Positions 1 to 7,428 of a DNA stretch of 64,000 nt are shown here, one piece after another. The notes under the pieces were generated by a model that saw only the letters and a program-made list of their open reading frames with translations, was not told the DNA's origin and did no database searches. Origin of the DNA: Streptomyces griseoviridis (GTDB taxonomy: Bacteria; Actinomycetota; Actinomycetes; Streptomycetales; Streptomycetaceae); NCBI RefSeq assembly GCF_005222485.1, contig NZ_CP029078.1, forward strand, positions 6,883,501 through 6,947,500, given 5' to 3'. Position 1 is the stretch's first letter. Each line of letters opens with the position of its first letter. The position numbers and the translations under genes were made by a program.

Positions 1-1
1 C

Positions 2-568
2 CAAGAGCTGAGCGCCGACCTCGCCGAGGTGCTCGACCTGTGCGCGCACTACCGGACCGCCACCGGCGGCGCCTTCGACGCGTGGCCGCCCGGCCGGTCC
101 TTCGACCCGTGCGCGATCGTCAAGGGCTGGTCCGTGCAGCGGGCCGCGGGTCTGCTGACGGCGGCCGGTGCACGCCGGTTCTGTCTCAACGCCGGGGGAG
201 ACGTGGTCACTTCGGGCGGCCCCTGGCGGGTCGGCGTCCGGCACCCCGAACACGCCGACCGGCTGTGCGCGGTCGTCGAGGTGACCGACGGCGCGGTCGC
301 CACGTCCGCCCGCTACGAGCGCGGCGACCACATCGTCGACGGCCGCACCGGGCGCCCGGCGACCGGACTGCTCAGCCTGACCGTCGTCGCCCCCACCCTC
401 ACGGTCGCCGACGCCGTCGCGACGGCGGCCTTCACCCTCGGCGCCGACGGCGTCGGCTGGGCGGCGGACCAGGACGGCTGCGAGGTCTTCGCCGTCGACA
501 GCGACCGCCGGGTGCTGCGCACGGCGGGCTTCCCGAAGGCGCCGGGGGAGCGGGCCGCCGCCGCGTGA
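2..568 (+). CDS. FAD:protein FMN transferase (ApbE family), 5' end outside the window
   Basis: The reading frame is already open at base 2 and ends at a TGA at 566-568, so only the last 188 residues are seen. They carry ApbE hallmarks: a KGW-SVQRAA helix, NAGGDV of the FAD pocket, ATSARYERGDHIVDGRTGRPA-like spacing (the HxxD-xxTGxP box, with Gly replacing the usual Pro), and VADAVATAAF with the metal-binding Asp and the A-T pair. The family moves FMN from FAD onto a threonine of extracytoplasmic flavoproteins. Any signal peptide or lipobox lies upstream of the window. The GTG at 29 is an internal codon, not the start. Confidence 0.85.
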   Translation, partial: QELSADLAEVLDLCAHYRTATGGAFDAWPPGRSFDPCAIVKGWSVQRAAGLLTAAGARRFCLNAGGDVVTSGGPWRVGVRHPEHADRLCAVVEVTDGAVATSARYERGDHIVDGRTGRPATGLLSLTVVAPTLTVADAVATAAFTLGADGVGWAADQDGCEVFAVDSDRRVLRTAGFPKAPGERAAAA

Positions 569-590
569 CGGACCCGGGAGGGGTGGGTGG

Positions 591-710
591 GTGGCGGGCC
601 ATCTCGGTGGGTGGCGGGCCATCTCGGTGGGGGGCGGGCCGCCCCGGCTGGCGACGGGCCATCCGGGCGGGGGGCGGGCCACCCCGGTGGGCTGCGGGCC
701 ACCCCGGCAG
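591..710. repeat. Six tandem 20-bp repeats
   Basis: Six consecutive 20-bp units begin at 591, 611, 631, 651, 671 and 691. All share a GCGGGCC core at the same phase. Units 1 and 2 are identical (GTGGCGGGCCATCTCGGTGG) and the later units drift. Together with the 9-bp array that follows they fill the 312-bp gap between the ApbE gene and the convergent glycosyltransferase gene. No gene is supported in the gap: open frames there translate to low-complexity GP/RV/TT repeats. Confidence 0.85.
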
Positions 711-727
711 GGGGTCCGCCGCCGATC

Positions 728-781
728 GTGCCGGTCGTGCCGGTCGTGCGGGTCGTGCCGGTCGTGCGGGTCGTGCGGGTC
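728..781. repeat. Six tandem 9-bp repeats
   Basis: Six units of GTGCSGGTC (S is C or G) run head to tail. They are followed to about 840 by an irregular CCCGCCCGG-type tract. The period is three codons, which keeps every frame open and explains the long spurious ORFs here. Confidence 0.8.
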
Positions 782-880
782 GCGCCGGGCCCGCCCAGCC
801 CGCCGGGCCCGCCCGGCCCTCCCGGCCCGCCCGGTCCTCTCAGGCTTCGGGTTGCGTCGGCTGTTCGTTCGGCAGGCGGG

Positions 881-2917
881 TCAGCCGGCGTCGGAGGCAT
901 CCAGGCGGTACAGACCGCTGTAGGCGCTGACCGCCGTGCCGTGCTGCTTCACCCAGGTCGCGATCTCCGAGCCGGTGCCCTGCCCGCCGCCGCTGATGAC
1001 CAGGTAGTGCAGCTTGCCCGCCGCCACCAGGCTCTTGAGCTTGGCCAGGGTCATCGCCTCGTCGCTGCCCGACCAGCCGCCCATCGAGATCACCGGCTGC
1101 CCGGACTCCAGGATGAGCTGCGCCGCCGTCTGGTCGGTGGCCACCGCGACCAGCCAGGTGGCGCCGTCCTGGTGCTTCTTCAGATACGTGACCATCCCGC
1201 TGCTGACCTGGGTGTCGCCCCCGCCTCCCAGGCCAGCGGCACCGGCACCGGCCTGGGCGCCCTCGTCCGACTCCGTGCCGCCGGGGCCCCCGCCCGCCGG
1301 GGGCTGCCGCGCCGACCGGCCGTCGCTCTCCGCGCCGCTCGGCCGCTGACCGCCTCCCGTGCCGCCGGCGCCGCCCATGCCGCCGCCGGTGCTCGGACCC
1401 GCCGTCGGATTGGTGCCGTTGGCGCTCGTCGTGGTGGCCGCCGACAGGGAGTACGCCGTCGGACCCGCCAGCAGCGCGACGACGGCCGCGACCGCCGCGA
1501 CGCCCAGTAGCCGCCGCCGGCCCAGCAGGCGTCCGGCGAGCAGGCCGGCCACCGCCGCCGTGCCCGCGACCCCGGCCACCACCGCGGCGACCGTGTACCC
1601 GGTGCCCTCACCCGACACCCGCCGGAGCAGGACGACCGCCCAGAGCGTGGTCGCCGCGACCGCCAGCGGCAGCACCCACGCCCACCTGACGGCCGAGCCC
1701 TCGCGCAGCGCCCGGTGGAGCAGCACCCCGCCCGCGCCGGCCAGCGCCGCGATCCCGGGGGCCATGGCGGTCACGTAGTACGGGTGGAAGGTGCCCTCGG
1801 CGAGCGCGAACGTCAGGTAGTGCAGCACGAACCAGCCGCCCCACAGCAGCAGCCCCGCCCGCCTGGCGTCCGTCCTCGGCGCCCGGCCGCACAGCACGAG
1901 CCCGCCGACGAGCGCGATCACCGCGAACGGGATCAGCCACGAGATCTGGCCGCCCATGATCTCGTTGAACATCCGGTACAGGCCCGAACTCCCGCCGAAG
2001 CTCGCCCCGTTGCCCTGCGAGCCGACCGACGAGGACGCCCCGAGGATCCGGCCGAAGCCGTTGTAGCCGATGACCAGGTCCCAGACCGTGTTGTCGGTCG
2101 AACCGCCGATGTAGGGCCGCGACGACGCCGGGACCAGGTCGACGACCACCATCCACCAGGCGCTGGAGACCAGCAGGGCGACCGTCGCGACGGCCAGGTT
2201 GCGGACCCGGCGGCCGAGGGGGAGGCGCGCGGCCCAGAGGTAGACCAGGAGGAACACCGGCAGCACCAGGTACGCCTGCATCATCTTGGTGTTGAACGCG
2301 AAGCCGAGCGCGACCCCCGACCACACCAGCGGCAGCAGCCGCCCGGTACGCACCGCCCGCATCAGGGCGGCGGCGCCCAGCAGCATCAGGAAGACCAGGA
2401 CCGGGTCCGGGTTGGTGTCCCGGTCGATGGCGACCGTGATCGGCGTGAGGGTGAGCGCCAGCGCGGCGATCACTCCGGCCGCCGCGCCGAAGTCCCGCTT
2501 CACCATGCGGTACAGCAGCGCCACCGAACCGGTCCCGACGGCGACCATCGGCAGCGCCAACTGCCAGTTCCCGTACCCGAACACGCGGGCCGAGAGGCCC
2601 ATCACCCAGAGCGCGAAAGGCGGTTTGTCGACGGTGATGAAGCTGCCCGCGTCCAACGCCCCGAAGAAGAAGGCCTTCCAGCTCCTGGTGCCGCTGTAGA
2701 CGGCCGCGTCGTAGAAGCTGTTGCCGGTCAGCGAGGTGATGTTCCAGGCGTACAGGGCGGTGGCCAGGACGAGGACCGCCCACAGCGCCGGGCGGGCCCA
2801 GCGGGGGTCCTCGGGGGCGCCGGTGAACAGCCGGCCGAGCCGGGAGCCCGGCCGGGTCACGGCCCGGTGTCTGCCCTCGGGGGCGGCGGGCGCGGGCGGT
2901 GGGGCGAGGGTCGTCAT
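881..2917 (-). CDS. GT39 / PMT_2-type membrane glycosyltransferase (ArnT-like)
   Basis: 678 residues. After a basic N-terminus (about 1-40), a first membrane segment is followed by the outer loop with the acidic YDAAVYSG motif (near residue 68) and TVDKPPFALW, typical of polyprenyl-phosphate-sugar-dependent transferases of the GT39/PMT_2 group. About ten further hydrophobic segments run to about residue 480. A Gly/Ser-rich linker (about 490-570) precedes a small soluble C-terminal domain (VATDQTAAQLILESGQPV, GGWSGSDEAM), as seen in actinobacterial members. Expected role: transfer of a sugar from a lipid carrier to an acceptor on the outer face of the membrane; the sugar and acceptor cannot be read. 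ATG start at 2915-2917. Converges with the ApbE gene. Confidence 0.85.
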   Translation of the reverse strand: MTTLAPPPAPAAPEGRHRAVTRPGSRLGRLFTGAPEDPRWARPALWAVLVLATALYAWNITSLTGNSFYDAAVYSGTRSWKAFFFGALDAGSFITVDKPPFALWVMGLSARVFGYGNWQLALPMVAVGTGSVALLYRMVKRDFGAAAGVIAALALTLTPITVAIDRDTNPDPVLVFLMLLGAAALMRAVRTGRLLPLVWSGVALGFAFNTKMMQAYLVLPVFLLVYLWAARLPLGRRVRNLAVATVALLVSSAWWMVVVDLVPASSRPYIGGSTDNTVWDLVIGYNGFGRILGASSSVGSQGNGASFGGSSGLYRMFNEIMGGQISWLIPFAVIALVGGLVLCGRAPRTDARRAGLLLWGGWFVLHYLTFALAEGTFHPYYVTAMAPGIAALAGAGGVLLHRALREGSAVRWAWVLPLAVAATTLWAVVLLRRVSGEGTGYTVAAVVAGVAGTAAVAGLLAGRLLGRRRLLGVAAVAAVVALLAGPTAYSLSAATTTSANGTNPTAGPSTGGGMGGAGGTGGGQRPSGAESDGRSARQPPAGGGPGGTESDEGAQAGAGAAGLGGGGDTQVSSGMVTYLKKHQDGATWLVAVATDQTAAQLILESGQPVISMGGWSGSDEAMTLAKLKSLVAAGKLHYLVISGGGQGTGSEIATWVKQHGTAVSAYSGLYRLDASDAG

Positions 2918-3045
2918 GACGCGTGCTCCAGGTGCTGGACGGGGGAAGAGACGCGCGCCCCGACGGGCAGGACGGCGGTGGTGGTGCGGGCGGCCCGCCT
3001 CGCGAGGCCGGCCGCATGCCCCGACGATCGGCGCCGACCCTGGGG

Positions 3046-3078
3046 GGTCCCTGAGCGGACCCTGAGCGCGGCGTGAGA
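3046..3078 (-). promoter_or_regulatory. Three 11-nt direct repeats upstream of the GT39 gene
   Basis: Read on the plus strand the units are GGTCCCTGAGC, GGACCCTGAGC and GCGGCGTGAGA, with TGAG recurring exactly every 11 nt. Direct repeats with an 11-nt period are the usual footprint of OmpR/PhoB-type response regulators. They lie 129-161 bp before the GT39 start. No response regulator gene is in the window. The rest of the 2918-3284 gap shows nothing else beyond the inverted repeat at 3200-3229. Confidence 0.4.
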
Positions 3079-3199
3079 ACCGGCGGACTCACAGGCACGG
3101 CACAGCCGGTGCGCACCGGGCTCCAAGGCGGGCGCCCGGGACGGCCGTTCACCCGGCGAGCGGTGACCGGGGCGTGGACGGGCCGCCGCGCGGTGACCC

Positions 3200-3229
3200 G
3201 GGCCGTCTAGACTTTCCTCGCGACGGCCC
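3200..3229 (+). promoter_or_regulatory. Inverted repeat before the OpuC-type operon
   Basis: GGGCCGTC at 3200-3207 and GACGGCCC at 3222-3229 form perfect 8-bp arms around a 14-nt centre. A TAGACT (3208-3213) inside it could serve as a -10 box for the downstream operon. This may be an operator, but no protein is assigned. Confidence 0.3.
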
Positions 3230-3284
3230 GTAACCGCTGGCCAAAGAGAGCAAGATCTGCCAAACCCGAAGGGTATTCGGCGTT

Positions 3285-4415
3285 TTGATACGGATAGATT
3301 CAGTCACCAAGCGGTACCCGGACGGCACGGTGGCGGTCGACCGCCTCTCGTTGGACATTCCCGACCGTGCGATCACCGTCTTCGTCGGGCCCTCGGGCTG
3401 CGGCAAGACCACGACCCTGCGGATGATCAACAGGATGATCGAGCCCAGCGAGGGCACCATCCTCATCGACGGCAAGGACGTCCTGAAGGAGCCGGTCAAC
3501 ACCCTGCGCCGGTCCATGGGTTACGTCATCCAGAACGCCGGCCTGTTCCAGCACCGCACCATCATCGACAACATCGCGACCGTGCCCCGGCTGCTCGGCT
3601 GGGACAAGGGCCGCGCCAGGGACCGGGCCCGCGAGCTGATGGGCCGGGTCGGCCTCGACCCCTCGCTCGCCAAGCGCTACCCCTACCAGCTCTCCGGCGG
3701 CCAGCAGCAGCGCGTCGGCGTGGCCCGCGCGCTCGCCGCCGACCCGCCCGTGCTCCTGATGGACGAGCCGTTCTCCGCCGTCGACCCCATCGTGCGCAAG
3801 GGCCTTCAGGACGAACTCCTGCGCATCCAGGAGGAGTTGGGCAAGACGATCGTCTTCGTCACCCACGACATAGACGAGGCCGTGAAGATCGGCACCAAGG
3901 TCGCGGTGATGCGCACCGGCGGCAGGCTCGCGCAGTTCGCGCCGCCCGCCGAACTGCTCACCGATCCCGCCGACGCGTTCGTCGAGGACTTCCTCGGCGC
4001 CGACCGCGGCATCCGCAGGCTGTCGTTCTTCCCCGCCGCGGGACTCCCGCTGCTCACCACGCCGGTGGTGGCCGTCGACGCCACCGCCGAGCAGATAGCC
4101 GCCCGCACCACCCCCGACGTGCCCTACCTCCTCGTCACCGGGCTCGACGGCAGGCCGCTCGGCTGGGGCGAGCCGCGGAATCTGACCGCCGGGCGGATCG
4201 ACCCCACCCGGCTGCTCGCCCACGGACGGCCCTTCGAGCACGCCACCGACTCGCTGCGGGCCGCCCTGGACTGCGCGGTGCTCTCGCCGACCGGCTGGGC
4301 CGTCGCGGTGGGCGCCGACGGCCGGGTCACCGGGGTGGTCGCCCAGCACACCATCGCCGAGGCGATCCGCTCGGCCCACGCGGCCCGCCCGGACACCGAG
4401 AAGGCCGTGCGGTGA
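3285..4415 (+). CDS. Glycine betaine/carnitine/choline-type ABC transporter ATP-binding protein (OpuCA/ProV-like)
   Basis: 376 residues from a TTG start, chosen because GAAGGG lies 11 nt upstream and [15 protein letters not shown] is the normal family N-terminus. Walker [10 protein letters not shown] (35-43), Q-loop VIQNAGLF, signature LSGGQ (136-140) and Walker B LLMDEP (157-162) are intact. The D-loop and switch His (VTHDIDEAV) are also present. The C-terminus (about 265-365) resembles the degenerate CBS pair of OpuA/OpuC ATPases, which senses ionic strength in some members. It is the first gene of a three-gene operon with two permeases; GTGA at 4412-4415 joins it to the next gene. The binding protein is encoded 4.7 kb away. 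Confidence 0.93.
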   Translation: MIRIDSVTKRYPDGTVAVDRLSLDIPDRAITVFVGPSGCGKTTTLRMINRMIEPSEGTILIDGKDVLKEPVNTLRRSMGYVIQNAGLFQHRTIIDNIATVPRLLGWDKGRARDRARELMGRVGLDPSLAKRYPYQLSGGQQQRVGVARALAADPPVLLMDEPFSAVDPIVRKGLQDELLRIQEELGKTIVFVTHDIDEAVKIGTKVAVMRTGGRLAQFAPPAELLTDPADAFVEDFLGADRGIRRLSFFPAAGLPLLTTPVVAVDATAEQIAARTTPDVPYLLVTGLDGRPLGWGEPRNLTAGRIDPTRLLAHGRPFEHATDSLRAALDCAVLSPTGWAVAVGADGRVTGVVAQHTIAEAIRSAHAARPDTEKAVR

Positions 4416-5128
4416 GCGGCCTGTTCGAGATACCGAGCGACCTCCAGAACACGTACTGGGGGCTGGTCGTCCTCCATCTGCGGCTGGCCCTGGTGCCGGT
4501 CGCCGCGGGGCTCCTGGTCGCGCTGCCGCTCGCCCAGCTCTGCGTCCGGCTGCGGTGGCTCTACCCGCCGGTGCTGTGGGTGACGACCGTGCTCTACGCG
4601 GTGCCCTCGCTCGCCTTCTTCGTCGTGCTCATCGACTACACCGGGCAGAGCGAGACGACGGTGATGATCCCGCTGGCCGTCTACAGCCTGGTGGTGTTCG
4701 TCCCCGCGCTGGTCGACGGGGTCCGCTCGGTGCCGCAGGAGACCCTGGACGCGGCCACCGCGATGGGCCTCGGCCCGGTCCGCCGCTACCTCCAGGTGCA
4801 GCTGCCGATCGCCGCGCCCGCGATCATCGCGGGGCTGCGGGTGGCCACCGTCTCCAGCATCTCCCTGGTCAGCGTCGGCATGCTGATCGGCAACCAGGGC
4901 GGGCTCGGCAACCTGCTCAACGACGGCATGATCTACCACCAGCCCCGGCTGATCTGGCTCTCCGTGATCGGCACCGCCGTCCTCGCCATCGCCGCGGACG
5001 CCGCACTGGTCGCCCTGCGGCTGGTCCTCACGCCGTGGATGCCGCGCGGCAACCGCGCCACCCGCCCCGCATCAGCCGAGGCACGGCCCGAACCGGCCGC
5101 GCCCGTCCTCGAGGACGCCGCCCGGTGA
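4412..5128 (+). CDS. OpuC-type ABC transporter permease 1
   Basis: 238 residues with five or six hydrophobic helices and the BPD permease loop (EE-LDAATAMGLGPVRRYLQVQLPIAAPAI, about 110-140), whose A-x-x-G motif docks on the ATPase. The start GTG overlaps the stop of the ATPase gene by 4 bp, and the stop overlaps the next permease start, so translation is coupled. Ala/Pro-rich C-terminal tail. Role: membrane subunit for import of quaternary-amine compatible solutes; the exact solute is inferred from the family. Confidence 0.9.
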   Translation: MSGLFEIPSDLQNTYWGLVVLHLRLALVPVAAGLLVALPLAQLCVRLRWLYPPVLWVTTVLYAVPSLAFFVVLIDYTGQSETTVMIPLAVYSLVVFVPALVDGVRSVPQETLDAATAMGLGPVRRYLQVQLPIAAPAIIAGLRVATVSSISLVSVGMLIGNQGGLGNLLNDGMIYHQPRLIWLSVIGTAVLAIAADAALVALRLVLTPWMPRGNRATRPASAEARPEPAAPVLEDAAR

Positions 5129-5793
5129 ACGTACTCCACTTCGTCCAGCAGTTCTTCAGCGACAGCGCCCACTGGCACGGCTACGACGGCATCCCCACCC
5201 GGCTGCGCGAGCACGTCCAGTACTCGCTGATCGCGCTCGGCATCGCCGCCGCCATCGGACTGCCGGTCGGCCTGATCACCGGCCACACCGGACGCGGCGG
5301 CAACAGCCTCGCGCTCATCGCCACCGCCGCCCGCGCGCTGCCCAGCTTCGGTCTGCTGGTGCTGATGTTCGTGCTGCTCGGCCTCGGCCATCTGCCGGTG
5401 ATGATCCCGCTGGTGGTGCTCGCGGTGCCGCCGATCCTGGTCACCACCTACGAGGCCATGCGGTCCGTCGACCCGTCCCCGGTGGACGCCGCGCGCGGCA
5501 TGGGCATGGCGGAGTCGCGGATCCTCTTCCACGTCGAACTGCCGGTCGCGCTCCCGCTGATCCTGAGCGGTCTGCGCTCGGCGGCCATCCAGATCGTCTC
5601 GACGGCCACCATCGCCGCGTACGTGAGCCTCGGCGGCGTGGGCCGCTACATCGTCGACGGCCTCTACCAGCGCAACTACGAGAAGGTGGTGGGCGGCGCG
5701 ACCCTGGTCGCGGTGCTCGCCCTGGTCACCCTGGGCTTCTTCTGGGCGGTCAACCGCCTCGCGGTCTCACCGGGGGTGCGCCGGGGCGCCTGA
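5125..5793 (+). CDS. OpuC-type ABC transporter permease 2
   Basis: 222 residues from the GTG at 5125, which overlaps the preceding stop (GTGA); the open frame reaches further upstream but that part is a shadow of permease 1. It has five or six membrane helices and the permease loop VDAARGMGMAESRILFHVEL. Pairs with permease 1 in the OpuC-type transporter. It ends 11 bp before a very strong bidirectional hairpin. Confidence 0.92.
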   Translation: MNVLHFVQQFFSDSAHWHGYDGIPTRLREHVQYSLIALGIAAAIGLPVGLITGHTGRGGNSLALIATAARALPSFGLLVLMFVLLGLGHLPVMIPLVVLAVPPILVTTYEAMRSVDPSPVDAARGMGMAESRILFHVELPVALPLILSGLRSAAIQIVSTATIAAYVSLGGVGRYIVDGLYQRNYEKVVGGATLVAVLALVTLGFFWAVNRLAVSPGVRRGA

Positions 5794-5804
5794 CGGCCGG
5801 GCGG

Positions 5805-5866
5805 CACCACGAGCACGCGGGCCCGGGGCGGATGGAGAATCCGCCCCGGGCCCGCGTGCTGTGGTG
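5805..5866. terminator. Long bidirectional hairpin between convergent operons
   Basis: The arms 5812-5833 and 5839-5860 are a perfect 22-bp inverted repeat around a 5-nt loop (GGAGA). The stem extends by six more pairs (5805-5810 with 5861-5866) after one bulged G. It lies between the OpuC-type operon (plus) and the first conservon (minus), so it can stop transcription from both sides. Confidence 0.85.
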
Positions 5867-5884
5867 TCGCCGTTGCCGCCGCGC

Positions 5885-6487
5885 TCAGCCCTGGGTGCGT
5901 GCCAGGGCCCGTTCCAGGACGACGAGCAGCGCGTCCCGTACCGAGCCGCGCTCCCGGGCGTCGAAGACCACCACGGGGACGCGGTCGGCGACGTCGAGCG
6001 CCCAGCGGACCTCGTCGAGCGAGTGCTCGACGTGCCCGTCGAAGGCGTTGACGGCCACCGCGAACGGGATCTGCCGGTGCTCGAAGTAGTCGACCGCCGC
6101 GTAGCAGTCGTCGAGCCTGCGGGTGTCGACGATGACGAGGCCGCCGAGGGCGCCCTCGACGATGTCGTCCCACATGAAGCCGAACCGTTCCTGTCCCGGT
6201 GTGCCGAACAGGTACAGCTTGAGCGTCGGGTCGATGGTGAGGCAGCCGAAGTCCATCGCCACCGTGGTGGTGGTCTTGGTCGGGGTGTGGCTCAGGTCGT
6301 CCACGCCCGCCGCGACCTCGGTGATCGCGGCCTCGGTGGTGAGCGGCTCGATCTCGGAGATCGCGCCGACGGCGGTGGTCTTGCCCACGCCGAATCCGCC
6401 CGCGATCACCATCTTGACCGGCAGCGGCGGACGTACGGGGGCCACCGGTGCGGCCGAGGTGCGGCCGGCCGGGTCAGTCGGTGTCAC
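5885..6487 (-). CDS. cvnD: Conservon protein CvnD: small Ras/MglA-like GTPase (first conservon)
   Basis: 200 residues from the GTG at 6485-6487, chosen because GAGGGG lies 7 nt upstream and it overlaps the cvnC stop by 14 bp; a start at 6526 is also open. P-loop GGFGVGKTT (30-38), G3 box FGTPGQERF and a G4-like VNAFDG. In known conservons CvnD is the G-protein-like output of a membrane complex with CvnA, B and C. Last gene of the four-gene operon, followed directly by the 5805-5866 hairpin. Confidence 0.92.
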   Translation of the reverse strand: MTPTDPAGRTSAAPVAPVRPPLPVKMVIAGGFGVGKTTAVGAISEIEPLTTEAAITEVAAGVDDLSHTPTKTTTTVAMDFGCLTIDPTLKLYLFGTPGQERFGFMWDDIVEGALGGLVIVDTRRLDDCYAAVDYFEHRQIPFAVAVNAFDGHVEHSLDEVRWALDVADRVPVVVFDARERGSVRDALLVVLERALARTQG

Positions 6488-6914
6488 GGAGTACCCCTCG
6501 GGAGTCGGGGATGGCCCGGAGGCCATCGATCACCCTGCGCAGGACCGACGCGTCATGGGTGATGTCGATGTCGGGCACGTACACCGTCAGGTGACCGGCC
6601 GTGCGCAGGTCCTCGGCGAGGACCCGCACCACGTTCAGGTGCAGCCGCAGCCGGGCCGCGAGTTCCGCGATGGACTGCGGAAGCCGGCAGGCGGCGACGA
6701 TGTCGTGCTGCTCGAAGGAGAGCCCGTCGAGCACGGTGAGCCCTCCGGCGGTGGCCACCACCTGGGTCTCCACTGGCACCGGCCGGCCGGTCGCGCTGGG
6801 CGCCACCCGGCCTGCGGTGACCAGGAACGGCCGGACCGCGGGGGCGGGGCCGACCGGCTCCTGGCCCGGCTGTCCCAGCGCGTCCTCGCCGTCCGGTGGT
6901 CGGCCGTCGGCCAT
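6474..6914 (-). CDS. cvnC: Conservon protein CvnC (DUF742)
   Basis: 146 residues; ATG with AGGAAAGGAAG about 11 nt upstream. The DUF742 core (RPFLVTAGRVAPS ... LSFEQHDIVAACRLPQSIAELAARLRLHLNVVRVLAEDL) has the winged-helix look of this family, with RVIDGLRAIPDSRG at the end. In studied conservons CvnC binds CvnB and CvnD. Lies between cvnB and cvnD. Confidence 0.92.
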   Translation of the reverse strand: MADGRPPDGEDALGQPGQEPVGPAPAVRPFLVTAGRVAPSATGRPVPVETQVVATAGGLTVLDGLSFEQHDIVAACRLPQSIAELAARLRLHLNVVRVLAEDLRTAGHLTVYVPDIDITHDASVLRRVIDGLRAIPDSRGVLRDTD

Positions 6915-6951
6915 GTGTCTCGTCTTCCTTTCCTGACCGGTGGGTGACCGG

Positions 6952-7428
6952 TCAGCCGGTCTGCGGGACGCCGACGTTGTTCTTCAGTTCGAGGACGAGC
7001 TGCGGGCTGAGCGCGGAGCCGGCCCGGTTGGCGAACAGCGTCATCTCGTAGGCGATGTTGCCGAGCTTGGCCTCCTTGTCGGCGACGACGCCGAGGACGG
7101 CGCCGCTGCCGATCGCGGAGACCAGGACGTGTCCGCCCTCCAGGTCGATGATGACCTTGTTCAGCCGGCCGAGGCCGTAGTTGCCCGAGGCGCCGGCGGC
7201 CAGGCTGGTGATGCCGGACACGATCGCGGCCAGCCGCTCGGAGTGCGCGCGTTCACGCAGCTCCGAGACGGCGATGAGCAGTCCGTCCGAGGAGACCGCG
7301 ATGGCGTCGACGACGCCCGCGGTCTCGTTGGCGAACCGGTTGAGCAACCAGGTGAAGTCGGCTGCGGCGGCCTGGAGATCGGTCGGCGTGACGCCTCCCG
7401 TCGGAGTGTCACCTGTCGACGTACTCAC
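6952..7428 (-). CDS. cvnB: Conservon protein CvnB: roadblock/LC7 domain
   Basis: 158 residues with one roadblock/LC7 domain (about 20-125: FTWLLNRFANETAGVVDAIAVSSDGLLIAVS ... GSGAVLGVVADKEAKLGNIAYEMTLFANR). GTG start overlaps the cvnA stop by 4 bp, so the genes are translationally coupled. Roadblock proteins act as regulators or scaffolds of small GTPases, which fits the linked cvnD. Confidence 0.93.
   Translation of the reverse strand: MSTSTGDTPTGGVTPTDLQAAAADFTWLLNRFANETAGVVDAIAVSSDGLLIAVSELRERAHSERLAAIVSGITSLAAGASGNYGLGRLNKVIIDLEGGHVLVSAIGSGAVLGVVADKEAKLGNIAYEMTLFANRAGSALSPQLVLELKNNVGVPQTG

Noticed and set aside
313-1510. Several long open frames around the first repeat region, including collagen-like GPGGPG translations
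   Set aside because: They arise from 20-bp and 9-bp repeats and from antisense of the GT39 gene; no start with ribosome site.
3046-3078. PHO box (PhoP site)
   Set aside because: The 11-nt period fits, but the units lack the GTTCACC-type core, so only a generic response-regulator array is claimed.
1608-3152. 514-codon minus-strand frame overlapping the GT39 gene
   Set aside because: A different frame of the same strand, Pro/Arg-rich, without motifs; the GT39 frame explains the region.
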